From Planctomycetota bacterium (lineage in GTDB: Bacteria; Planctomycetota; UBA1135; GCA-002686595), in assembly GCA_016872755.1 (NCBI GenBank), contig VGZE01000021.1, forward strand, positions 1 to 36,293: a stretch of DNA of 36,293 bases, given 5' to 3'. Below, piece by piece: positions 22,473 to 30,864 of the stretch. Made by a program: the position numbers and the translations under genes. Each line of letters begins with the position of its first letter. Position 1 is the stretch's first letter. The notes below the pieces were generated by a model, which saw only the letters and a list, made by a program, of their open reading frames with translations, searched no databases and was not told the DNA's origin.

Positions 22473-24734
22473 ATGTCACGAACCATCCACTCTTCGGTTG
22501 CCGCGCTCGGTGCCGGCACCTTGGTTTCCCTGCTCCTTTCCGCTCCGCTGCAGGCCGGAGACAAGCTCGTCGGCGGTCCGGTCGTCTCGATCCCGCGCGC
22601 CAGCGTCGGGCTCGAGGCGCGCGGCGACCACCTGCACGGCGGCGGCGCCGACTACAAGGCGAGCTTCGACGCGCAGGGCTTCACCTTCGTGCCGGCGCTC
22701 GGCCGCGCGGTCGAACAGACGCAGTCGCTGCGCTTCGAGCTGCGATCCGCGGGCCGGGTCCAGGGCCAGGCCATGGCGCTCGACCTCGGCGTGCCGGCAG
22801 AAGCCGCAGGGCTCTTCGCGAGCTACGACCGCGGCTCCCTGGTCGAGCGCTACGAGCTGCAGTCCGACGGCGTCGAGCAAAGCTTCGTGATCGCGGCGGC
22901 TCCGCAAGGCGACGGCGATCTCGTCGTGCGCGGCGCGCTCTCCTCGACGCTGCCGCTCTCGGCCGCGCAGGCCACGGGCCTGCGCTTCGCCACGCACGAG
23001 CACGGCGGCGTGTCGATCGGCGCGGTGACGGGCATCGACGCCAACGGCCGCAGCGTGCAGGGTTCGCTGAGCTTCGCCGACGGGATGCTCGAGCTGCGCC
23101 TGCCCGACGAGTTCGTCGACCAGGCGGCCTACCCGCTGGTCGTCGATCCGCTCTTCGGCACGGTCTTCGGAGTCTCGACGACCGTGGATGACGATTCGAA
23201 CCCGGACGTCGCGAACGAGGCCAGCAACAACACCTACATCGTGACCTGGCAGCGGGAGTTCTCGGCCGCCGACGCGGACATCCGCGCACAGCGCGTGTCG
23301 ACCAATGGCAACCTGCTCGGCGGCACGATCTTCGTCAGCGCGACCGGCTACAACTCGCGCCCGTCCATCGCCGGCAACACGCTGACCAACGGCATGCTGA
23401 TCGCATGGCAGACCGCGGGCAACGTGTTCGGTCCGTACAACATCGTCTGCCGCAACGTCGACTCGAGCACCGGAAACCTGTCGGCCACGACGCTGGCGCT
23501 GGCCAGCGACCCGGGCAACGAGGTCGAGCCGGCCGTGGGCGGCGAAGCGATCAAGCTGATTGCGCTCGACAAGCAGGAAGTGATCGTCGTGTGGGGCGTC
23601 GAGGGCTTCGGGATCCGCGGCGCGCAGGTGCGCATTCCCGTCGCCGCGGGCAACCCGAGCGTGATCTCGACCTTCGTGGTCGCCACCAACACGCCGACCG
23701 AGTTCAACGTGCGTCCGGCGATCACCAAGCACGGCGCGGACGAGGGCGTGCATCTGGTGGTCTGGGAACGCCGGCCCGATCAGTTGATCGGGCCCGCCAA
23801 TCTGCACGCGCAGATGGTCAATCGCTACGGCGTGTTGCTCGGGCCGCCGGCGGTGGTCGCCAACCACCCGTTCGACGAACGCGATGCGGCGGTCGACTCG
23901 ATGCCGGACGGCTCGGCCTTCGTGATCGCCTATGAGCTCGAGGAAGCCGACGGCCAGGGGCACGACATCTACGCGCGCTCGATGATCCCGTCGAACGGCG
24001 TGCTGATCCCGGGCGCGGGCCCGGTCGCGATCGAGGCGGAGGACGGCGACGAGGAGAGCGATCCGGCGGTGATCTGCCCCGGCGCGAAGGCCTGGATCGC
24101 GTACTGCGACCAGACCACCTTCGCGAACTCGACGCTGCGCATCGAGGCCTTCGACCCGAAGACGCTGATCCAGTGCGAGGACGTGGTCTTCGCGCAGCCG
24201 GTCGGGATCGCGCAGAAGCCCGCGCTCTCCTACGTCTACGCTGCGCTGCTCGGCGGCTTCCAGTCGCTGCTGACCTGGGGCGTACTCGACGAAGCGCCGC
24301 CGTTCGTCGGCGACATCCACGCGCAGATCCTGCTGACCAACGCCGGGACCGGCACGACGCAGGACCTCGGCGGCGGCTGCGGCGGAGGCGGCACGCTGGT
24401 CGGCCAGGGCACGCCGGACATCGGCTCGGGGCTCTTCCAGTTGAACTGCAGCGGCATCGACCCGCTGGCGTTCAAGGCGATCCTCAACTTCAGCGTGCCG
24501 ACGGCGCCGCTGAGCTGCGGGACCTGCGCCTGGATCCCGTTCTCCATCCCGATCGGGCAGACCATCCAGAGCCCCGGCGCGGCGGCCTTCCTGACGCCGA
24601 TTCCGTGCGATCCGTCGCTGGTCGGTGCTCAGCTCGATGCGCAGTTCACGAGCTTCCTGACCGCATCGAGCCCGTGCTCGCTGTTCTCCAACGTGTCGCT
24701 GTCGAATCGGCTGCGCCTAACCTTCGGCCAGTAG
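22473..24734 (+). CDS. Secreted seven-repeat, propeller-like paralog
   Basis: This encodes 753 residues with a signal peptide ending near LQA-GD. It has the same plan as the upstream gene: an N-terminal domain ending AAYPLVVDPLFGT, seven repeats with cores such as YIVTWQR, MLIAWQT, VIVVWGV, HLVVWER, FVIAYEL, AWIAYCD and LLTWGV, then a Gly/Cys linker (GGGCGGGG). The final about 108 residues are the shared C-terminal domain (IPCDPSLVGAQLDAQ). Several cysteines in the tail may form disulfides. It is convergent with the cupredoxin gene, with a long stem in between. Function is unknown; surface display of a binding propeller is the simplest reading. Confidence 0.75.
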   Translation: MSRTIHSSVAALGAGTLVSLLLSAPLQAGDKLVGGPVVSIPRASVGLEARGDHLHGGGADYKASFDAQGFTFVPALGRAVEQTQSLRFELRSAGRVQGQAMALDLGVPAEAAGLFASYDRGSLVERYELQSDGVEQSFVIAAAPQGDGDLVVRGALSSTLPLSAAQATGLRFATHEHGGVSIGAVTGIDANGRSVQGSLSFADGMLELRLPDEFVDQAAYPLVVDPLFGTVFGVSTTVDDDSNPDVANEASNNTYIVTWQREFSAADADIRAQRVSTNGNLLGGTIFVSATGYNSRPSIAGNTLTNGMLIAWQTAGNVFGPYNIVCRNVDSSTGNLSATTLALASDPGNEVEPAVGGEAIKLIALDKQEVIVVWGVEGFGIRGAQVRIPVAAGNPSVISTFVVATNTPTEFNVRPAITKHGADEGVHLVVWERRPDQLIGPANLHAQMVNRYGVLLGPPAVVANHPFDERDAAVDSMPDGSAFVIAYELEEADGQGHDIYARSMIPSNGVLIPGAGPVAIEAEDGDEESDPAVICPGAKAWIAYCDQTTFANSTLRIEAFDPKTLIQCEDVVFAQPVGIAQKPALSYVYAALLGGFQSLLTWGVLDEAPPFVGDIHAQILLTNAGTGTTQDLGGGCGGGGTLVGQGTPDIGSGLFQLNCSGIDPLAFKAILNFSVPTAPLSCGTCAWIPFSIPIGQTIQSPGAAAFLTPIPCDPSLVGAQLDAQFTSFLTASSPCSLFSNVSLSNRLRLTFGQ

Positions 24735-24799
24735 CAGCGAACACGGCCGTGGCGCCGGGCCGGTCGACGCCAGACCAGTCGACACCGAGCCGGTGGGCG

Positions 24800-24858
24800 C
24801 CGGCGAAGCACGAGGCCCCTGCGAGCGCTTGCTCGCAGGGGCCTCGTGCATTCGCCGG
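24800..24858. terminator. Long bidirectional hairpin between convergent genes
   Basis: Arms 24808-24826 and 24831-24849 form a perfect 19-bp stem with loop GCTT. With one bulged A (24850) the stem extends to 24800-24858. It sits between the propeller gene (+, ends 24734) and the cupredoxin gene (-, ends 24900), the classical place for a shared terminator. There is no T-run on either side. Confidence 0.7.
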
Positions 24859-24899
24859 TCTGCAGGCTGATGCCGGCGCAACCGTGATCCGACTCGAGT

Positions 24900-25679
24900 C
24901 TAGCGACCGGCCTTCTTCTTCTTGCCCCCGACCTTGATCTCGACGGTGGTGGTCTTGCCGGCTTCGACGGTGACCTCGTCGCTCTTGCCCTTGCCGATCG
25001 AGTCGTGCTCGTGCCAGTAGCCGACCTTGTACTTGCCCGCTGGCACGCCCTCGAGCGTCGCGCTGCCGTCGGCGCCGGAGAGGCCGTAGATCGGGTCGTC
25101 GGTCACGAAGATGTACGAGGACATCCACGGGTGGATGTCGCACTTGACGGTGACGACCTCCGCCTTGTCGAGCTTCTGCTCGGCCTTGCTGCCGGCGGCG
25201 ACCGAGTTGTTCTGGTCGCCGTTCTTCGTCGCGTAGACGTGCACGTTGTGCGCGACCGAGTCGCTGTTCAGGTACTCGACCGTCGCGCCCATCGGCACGA
25301 CCTGCACGTGGGGCTCGTAGCGGCAGGCCTTCTGGTCGAGGTAGTACTTGCGCCCTTCGGGCACCTTGACCGGCATGTCCTTGACGCCGATCGTCAGCAC
25401 GACGTTCGCCACGCCGCCGGCGGCGTCGATCATGCGCGACTGATTGGTGGAGTCCACTGCGACGCCGTCGGGGCAGCAGCCCTTCGAGGCCTCCGGGCTG
25501 ATCACCAGCGCGGGCAGCGCCTCGGGCTTCTCACCCTCCCAGACGACCTTGACCTGAACGGTGCCGGTCTCGGCCACGGCGTTGCTCGTCGCAACGGGGC
25601 TGGACTTGGTGAAGGGGATCGCGGCCGCCGCGCAGATGGCGGCGCCGAGCACGAGGGTGGAAACGGTGAGGATCTTCAT
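24900..25679 (-). CDS. Exported cupredoxin (type 1 copper) domain protein
   Basis: This encodes 259 residues from the ATG at 25679, which gives a signal peptide (residues 1-20). The cupredoxin domain spans about 95-190, with ligands H144 (SVAHNVH), C180, H183 and M186 (VKCDIHPWM), a complete type 1 blue-copper set. Residues about 195-255 form a carboxypeptidase-regulatory-like beta domain ending in a lysine-rich tail (GGKKKKAGR). Two adjacent cysteines (C68, C69) and C119 precede the copper site. It is the last gene of the respiratory group, 150 bp after the octaheme cytochrome, so it probably carries electrons from the bc complex to an oxidase or reductase. The Cu site is seen; the partner is inferred. 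A gene-regulatory or methylamine-type role is less likely. Confidence 0.8.
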   Translation of the reverse strand: MKILTVSTLVLGAAICAAAAIPFTKSSPVATSNAVAETGTVQVKVVWEGEKPEALPALVISPEASKGCCPDGVAVDSTNQSRMIDAAGGVANVVLTIGVKDMPVKVPEGRKYYLDQKACRYEPHVQVVPMGATVEYLNSDSVAHNVHVYATKNGDQNNSVAAGSKAEQKLDKAEVVTVKCDIHPWMSSYIFVTDDPIYGLSGADGSATLEGVPAGKYKVGYWHEHDSIGKGKSDEVTVEAGKTTTVEIKVGGKKKKAGR

Positions 25680-25829
25680 GTGAGTTGGGGTGGGTGTCGC
25701 GCCGCGCGGAACTCCGGCGGGCGGTGGATGGAATGCGGGGGGGGCCTGATTCTGGCAGGCGGGGACTCTCCCGGCGACCCTCATCGGACGGAGGGTGCCG
25801 CGGCACAAGCCCCCGGCCGCCCGCGGGCC

Positions 25830-28800
25830 CTACATGCCCGTGGGCAGGTCCTGCCGTTGCATGTTGTAGAGCCAGTCGAGCAGCGCCTGGATCTGGACCG
25901 CGGCCTTGCCCGGGAAGAGCGCCTGGTGCGAGTCCTTGTCGGCCGGGAAGTTCACCGGCATCGCGGTGCCCGGGTAGACCTTGGCCGGGTTCTCGATCCA
26001 CTTGTGGACCCAGTCCTCGCGCAGACGCTCGGCGGTGTTGTTCAGATCGGGCGCCCATTGGATCGGCTGCGCCGTGCCGCCCGCCGGGCCCTGCCCGTTC
26101 AGGTAGTGGCACTGCACGCAGTAGGGTCCGCTCGCATCGCGCGCCAGATTCTCGGCCTTGGCCAGGTGCTTGGAATCAGCCGCCATCAGAGCGTTGACGT
26201 GCGCCGGCGAGCGACGCACGACGCGCTCGTGGCGCGGATCCACCGGCGGCAGTACCTCGTCGAACTTCTGTGCATCGCCCCAGGCCTTGACCTTCGCGAA
26301 GCTCGCATCGATGTCCGGCCGGCTGCCGTTCTCGATGCCGGCCAGCGTCTCGGCGGGAATCTTGATCAGCGCCGCCAGCTCCTCGAGCGACTTCTTCTGC
26401 GCCAGACGCAGCTTGCGCGCGTAGTACACCGGCCAATCGCGCTGCGCTTCGTAGGCGAAGTAGTCGGCGATCGCGCCGGCCTCGCCGTCTGCGTAGTGGA
26501 AGCTCGGCATGCGCACGCGCATTTGGTGGCGCAGCGTGATCGGATCGTTGAGGAACGCATAGAACCAGTTGCGTTGCAGCTTGTCGCCCTCGCCGAGCAG
26601 CACCGGCGGCGCGAAGGTCCAGCGCACCTTGTCGTACTCTTCCTCGGCGTACTTGCGGTACTTGCCGTCGACGTCGCCGACGCCGCCTTCGGGATCGGGC
26701 GTGCGGCTGTTGTCCTCCGCATCGAACGGCTTCTTGTACCAGTCGGTCACGACGCGCACGAGGTCGCCGCCGACGGGCGGCTTCACGCTGACCAGATCCT
26801 TCGCGAGCACGGAGATCGAGTCGCCGATGTCGCCGAAATCAGGCTCGGGCCGCAACAAGCGCAGCGAGAACTCGAATTCATCGGGGTCGAAGTCCTCGTC
26901 CTCGCCCTTCATGTACGCGACGTAATCGGCCCAGTACTCGGCCCAGCGGTCCATGCGCGGCGGGAGCGTCTCGCCCTCGAGCTTGCGGAACTCGGCGCCC
27001 ACCGTGTGCAGCTTGCCGGCCTCGTCCTTGAACGTGACCAGGCCGGGCTCGAGCACGTGGCAGGCCGCGCAGTTGTTCTGGCGCACCGCGCGCAGGCCCG
27101 CATCGCGCGCCAGCTCGCCGGCGTCCGGCACCATCTTCGCGCGCTGCACCTCGTCCTTCACGAGACCGACCACGAAGGTCGTGATCGCCTGGGTCTGCTC
27201 CTCCGTGAAGCCGAAATACGGCATGCGCAGCTTCTCGGTCGGGTTCTTGATCTTCTTGCGGTCGTAGGACCGCGGAGCCTTCAGCTTCTGCTCGAGGAAG
27301 TTGTTGTGGTAGCTCTTGAAGTTCGAGGTCGTTTCCTGATCCCAGCCGTGCGTGTCCGCGAAGATGTAGGGAATGAACCCGAAGTCGAGCTTGTCGACGG
27401 TCTTGGAGGCCCACGTCGTCAGCTCGGCGCCGATCGGCATCATCGACTCCATGCCGGAGACCTCGTGGCAGGAGTAGCAACCGTACTGGACGACGAAGCG
27501 CTCCCCGACGGCGACCTGCAAGTCGGCCTGGCGGTCCCAACGCCGCGTCTCGTCCTTGCCCTCGAAGCGCTGTTCGAGGGCCGTGCGCCCGTCGCGCGTG
27601 AAGAACCAGCGCGCCTGCTCCTGGAGCACATCGAGCTTGGCGGCCGGGATGCTGGTCTGCCAGCCTTGCGGCACGTCACGGAAGATCCCGTCGGGATCCT
27701 CCATCAGGTACGCGGTGATGTCGGCGGCGTCCTCGTCGGACAGGCGCAGGTTCGGCATGCGCGTGTCGGGCCAGTACTTGGCCGGGTCCTTGAGCCACCA
27801 GTAGAGCCAGTCGGCGTCGAGCTTGGTCGCGACGCCGCGCAGGTTCGGGCCCATCTCGTTCTCGTCGGCGCGCTCGTGCGCGAGGTCGCCACCGACTGGG
27901 AAGGTCTGCGCGTCATGCGGCGCGACGTTGTGGCAGCCGAGACAGCCTGAGAGGCGGAAGGCCTCGCGGCCGCGCAGCGCGTCGCCCTCGGCGGGCGGCT
28001 TGGGCAGCGCCTGCAGCGGGTGCCGCTGCTGCAGGAACGCGGTCACCGCCGCGACCGCCGCGTCGTTCCACTCGCGCCCGAGCACGTCGCGCCCCTCACC
28101 GTACTTCGACTTCGCGATGACCGCGTCGTCGGCGAAGTTCTCCAGGTTGAAGAACTGCGGCATGCGCGTCGTCGGGCGGAAGGCCTTCGGATCGGCCACC
28201 CAGCTCGCGACGAACTCGGGCGTCAGCTTGGCCAGCAGGTTCTTCAGCGAAGGGCCCGGCTTGCGCTTGGTCGGGAACCACTCGACCTTGTGGCACGCAT
28301 AGCAACCGTACTCCTCGAACAGGCGATAGCCCTCGGTGACCTTCGGCGCATCGGCCGCGATCAGCTCGAGCGAGTCGGTGTGGCACTGCACGCAGCCGGC
28401 TTCCGACATGCCGGTCGGCAGCATCGGGTAGTCCCAGTGGTGCTGCTTGTGCCAGTGGTACTCGTCCTTCCACTCCTTCGTCTGCTCGTCGCCGGTCGGG
28501 CGGTGGTCGGTGCGCACGATGTCGAGCGCCTCGCCGCAACCGCGGTGGCAGATCGTGCAGCCGACCTCGCTGATCGGGTGCGGCGACTTGTTGGTCAGGA
28601 ACAGATCGAGGCGCGGGTGCGACGTGTACGGCTGCTCGGCGTTCTCGAAACCGGCGCGATCGATGCCCATGTGACAGCTCTGGCACATGTCGATGCGCTT
28701 CTTCTTCGTGAAGTTCAGCTCGAAGGTCAGGTTCTCGAGCGCGACCTTCTGCACCTTCAGGTTCGGCCCGATGAAATCCAGGCCCGGAAAGTCACGGACG

Positions 28801-29447
28801 ATGTTCGCGACTTGTGTGGCGCGGTCGGCCGGGTCGAGCTTCTCGATCTTCGCGCGGCGCAACTCGATGTCCTTGGTCGCGACCTTCAGCGCGCGCTCGG
28901 CTTCCTTCAACGGCGCCTTCAGCGCGTTCACATCCGCTACTGCCTTGGCCAGCGCGGCCTCCGCCTGCTCCTTGCCGTAGGCGGACTTCTGCATGCGCTC
29001 GTAGACCGCGGCCATGTGGGCCTCGCCGTAGGCGGGGTCCTTGTGCTCGAGCCGGTGCTCGTCGACGACGTAGCGCTCCCAGTCGTATTGGGCCTTTTCC
29101 GTCTTCGCCGCGCTCTCCTTGACGAAGTACTCGCCCTTGGCGAGCCGCACGACCTCCTGCTTGGCGGCGATCTCGGCGTTGAGGGCCTCGACCGCCGCGG
29201 CGGCCTTCTGCACTTCGACCTGCAAGGTCTCACCGTGCGCGGCCTGGGCCTTCAGCTCGGCGGTTTCCAACTCGGCGCGCGTGCGCTCGAGGTCCAGCGC
29301 GCGGAACTCGCGCTGGTGGTTCTTCCACGGCCGGCTGGCATCGTCCAGGACCATCCAGACCGCCGTCACGAGCAACGCCAGGCTCGCGAACGCGAACCAG
29401 AGGTTCAGGTGCTTGATGTGGTAGTGGGTATCGCCGCGATCAGCCAT
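25830..29447 (-). CDS. Membrane-anchored octaheme cytochrome c of the b6f-type complex
   Basis: This encodes 1205 residues. One N-terminal membrane helix (about 15-33) is followed by a long charged coiled coil (about 45-205). Eight CXXCH heme sites follow: C255, C297, C352, C382, C502, C657, C793 and C1110 (first cysteines). Candidate distal Met ligands occur in TRMPQF, TRMPN, LRMPYF, VRMPSF and TAMPVN, typical of class I cytochrome c domains. The coding position after cytochrome b6 and subunit IV suggests it replaces cytochrome f/c1 and carries electrons from the Rieske protein outward. No cleavable signal is evident; the helix anchors it with the hemes outside. It is far larger than the usual c-type subunit (about 200-300 residues). 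Fused arrays of cytochrome domains are known in some planctomycete and deltaproteobacterial bc complexes. Confidence 0.9.
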   Translation of the reverse strand: MADRGDTHYHIKHLNLWFAFASLALLVTAVWMVLDDASRPWKNHQREFRALDLERTRAELETAELKAQAAHGETLQVEVQKAAAAVEALNAEIAAKQEVVRLAKGEYFVKESAAKTEKAQYDWERYVVDEHRLEHKDPAYGEAHMAAVYERMQKSAYGKEQAEAALAKAVADVNALKAPLKEAERALKVATKDIELRRAKIEKLDPADRATQVANIVRDFPGLDFIGPNLKVQKVALENLTFELNFTKKKRIDMCQSCHMGIDRAGFENAEQPYTSHPRLDLFLTNKSPHPISEVGCTICHRGCGEALDIVRTDHRPTGDEQTKEWKDEYHWHKQHHWDYPMLPTGMSEAGCVQCHTDSLELIAADAPKVTEGYRLFEEYGCYACHKVEWFPTKRKPGPSLKNLLAKLTPEFVASWVADPKAFRPTTRMPQFFNLENFADDAVIAKSKYGEGRDVLGREWNDAAVAAVTAFLQQRHPLQALPKPPAEGDALRGREAFRLSGCLGCHNVAPHDAQTFPVGGDLAHERADENEMGPNLRGVATKLDADWLYWWLKDPAKYWPDTRMPNLRLSDEDAADITAYLMEDPDGIFRDVPQGWQTSIPAAKLDVLQEQARWFFTRDGRTALEQRFEGKDETRRWDRQADLQVAVGERFVVQYGCYSCHEVSGMESMMPIGAELTTWASKTVDKLDFGFIPYIFADTHGWDQETTSNFKSYHNNFLEQKLKAPRSYDRKKIKNPTEKLRMPYFGFTEEQTQAITTFVVGLVKDEVQRAKMVPDAGELARDAGLRAVRQNNCAACHVLEPGLVTFKDEAGKLHTVGAEFRKLEGETLPPRMDRWAEYWADYVAYMKGEDEDFDPDEFEFSLRLLRPEPDFGDIGDSISVLAKDLVSVKPPVGGDLVRVVTDWYKKPFDAEDNSRTPDPEGGVGDVDGKYRKYAEEEYDKVRWTFAPPVLLGEGDKLQRNWFYAFLNDPITLRHQMRVRMPSFHYADGEAGAIADYFAYEAQRDWPVYYARKLRLAQKKSLEELAALIKIPAETLAGIENGSRPDIDASFAKVKAWGDAQKFDEVLPPVDPRHERVVRRSPAHVNALMAADSKHLAKAENLARDASGPYCVQCHYLNGQGPAGGTAQPIQWAPDLNNTAERLREDWVHKWIENPAKVYPGTAMPVNFPADKDSHQALFPGKAAVQIQALLDWLYNMQRQDLPTGM

Positions 29448-29539
29448 GCGTCACCGGGAGGAACTCGTGACTGGGGACCGAGTGGAAATAGTGCGGAGGA
29501 GGGTTGTGGAGAAGGCCTGATCCATGGAGAGGGCCTGAC

Positions 29540-30622
29540 CTAGACGTTGAAGAACCACTCGGGGATACCGACGATGTACTTCAACCCGACGGTCCAGCGC
29601 AGCAGCATCTTGAGCGGGATCAGCGCGAACCACAGCAGCATGTGCATCATGACCTGGTAGCGCACCATCCCGATCTGCGCGAACATCGACCGACACACGG
29701 TCTTCGCGAGCAGCGGCGGCAGCAGCAAGAAGAAGGCGCCCAGGAACGCGAAGCCGGGTGCCTCGCGCAGCAGGATGTTGTCGGGCCGCGGCTGGTCGAG
29801 CAGGTTGACCCAGAAGTAGGTCGACAGGTCGACGTTGACCATCGGCTCGAGCTTGTGCAGATCCCAGTACTCGAAGGGCCCGAAGAACGACCAGTTCGGA
29901 CCGCGCAAGAAGGTGCCGAGGATCACGAACGACACCCAGAACAGCACGAAGCCGATCCAGAAGAACCAGATCGCGAACTTGCGCTCGTTGAACGTGTAGT
30001 AGCCGTTGCCCTTGGGGTTGGTGTCCACGTACGGGATCGCGCCCAGCCCGACGATGATGAAGCTCGGCAGCAGCACGCCCGCGATCCAGGGATCGAAGTA
30101 CACGAGCAGTTCCTGCAGCCCCAGGAAGTACCACGGCGCCTTGGACGGGTTCGGCGTGCGCGCGAGCTCGGCCGGTTCCTCCAGCGGTGCCATCAGCACG
30201 ATCGACCAGACCACCAACGCGACGGTGAACAGGACCAGGCAGATCAGCTCGGTGTAGACCAGGTCCGGCCAGGTGAAGACCTTCTGCTTGTTGAAGTCCC
30301 CCTCCAGCGTCGGCTCGCCGCGCGCGATGCGCTCGTCGTTGATGACGGCCTTGCGCAGCGACAGCCACGAGAAATAGACGACCGTCGCGAGCAGGATCAC
30401 GATCGGCACGTTGTCCGGCTTGCCGATGATCTTCGCGAAGTTCGGGTCCTTCCACGCGAAGACCAGGAAGGCGGCGCCCAACACGAAGAACGCGACGATG
30501 ACGAAGGTCTTCGCGAAGAACTTGCGGAACTGCAGGATCAGGATGATCGCGAGCGTGAACCCGATGAAGTAGCGGGTCGGCTCGGTCAGCCAGTTGACGG
30601 CGTGCTTGATGTAGTCGGCCAT
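29540..30622 (-). CDS. petD: Cytochrome b6f subunit IV-like protein, extended
   Basis: This encodes 360 residues, about twice the usual subunit IV (about 160). Core helices match the C-terminal part of cytochrome b: TELICLVLFTVALVVWSIVL (124-143), then the quinol-site loop with KAPWYF (161-166), then WIAGVLLPSFIIVGLGAIPY. The conserved PEWY glutamate is absent; the motif reads APWY, as in some menaquinol-type bc complexes as far as I recall. About three extra membrane helices precede the core (17-30, 38-57, 72-88) and two or three follow it. It should shape the Qo site with cytochrome b6 and Rieske. It is separated from the b6 gene by a 184-bp palindrome and from the octaheme gene by 92 bp. 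The symbol reflects homology to the b6f subunit. Confidence 0.85.
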   Translation of the reverse strand: MADYIKHAVNWLTEPTRYFIGFTLAIILILQFRKFFAKTFVIVAFFVLGAAFLVFAWKDPNFAKIIGKPDNVPIVILLATVVYFSWLSLRKAVINDERIARGEPTLEGDFNKQKVFTWPDLVYTELICLVLFTVALVVWSIVLMAPLEEPAELARTPNPSKAPWYFLGLQELLVYFDPWIAGVLLPSFIIVGLGAIPYVDTNPKGNGYYTFNERKFAIWFFWIGFVLFWVSFVILGTFLRGPNWSFFGPFEYWDLHKLEPMVNVDLSTYFWVNLLDQPRPDNILLREAPGFAFLGAFFLLLPPLLAKTVCRSMFAQIGMVRYQVMMHMLLWFALIPLKMLLRWTVGLKYIVGIPEWFFNV

Positions 30623-30680
30623 CGGTTGGTGCGGCGCGTCGGAAGGGGGTCGTGCGTGCGAGTGCGGGCCGGTGCGGACG

Positions 30681-30864
30681 CTAGCCCGACCTACTCATGA
30701 GGCCACGAGCGAAACGTCGCGAATGGCTGCAGCTGCAGCGATCTGCGACTGAGAGCAGCGGAGGCGACCTCTGGAAGGTCGTCGAGACCTCGCAAGGAGC
30801 AGAGCGCTGCAGATGCAGCCAGTCGCGACGTTGCAGCCGGGGGCTCATGAGTAGGTCGGGCTAG
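30681..30864. repeat. 184-bp near-perfect palindrome at the 3' end of the b6 gene
   Basis: Outer arms 30681-30701 and 30844-30864 are perfect 21-bp complements. Inner arms 30714-30740 and 30805-30831 pair at 25 of 27 positions about the same centre, and CGACCT/AGGTCG pairs near the apex. The right arm contains the TAG stop of the cytochrome b6 gene (30861-30863). The whole would fold into one hairpin in RNA, inside the respiratory operon. No transposase or target duplication was recognised. It may be a MITE or REP-like element, or a processing/stability element that sets differing levels of the genes on each side. Confidence 0.85.

Noticed and set aside
19373-24320. Minus-strand frames of about 910 and 614 codons opposite the propeller genes
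   Set aside because: They have no domain, signal peptide or motif, and a composition typical of antisense GC frames. The plus-strand genes are clear paralogs of each other.
25005-29543. Plus-strand long frames opposite the cupredoxin and octaheme genes
   Set aside because: They are antisense shadows. All eight CXXCH sites and the copper ligands are on the minus strand.
30681-30864. Insertion sequence
   Set aside because: At 184 bp it cannot encode a transposase, and no target-site duplication was found. It is kept as a palindromic element only.
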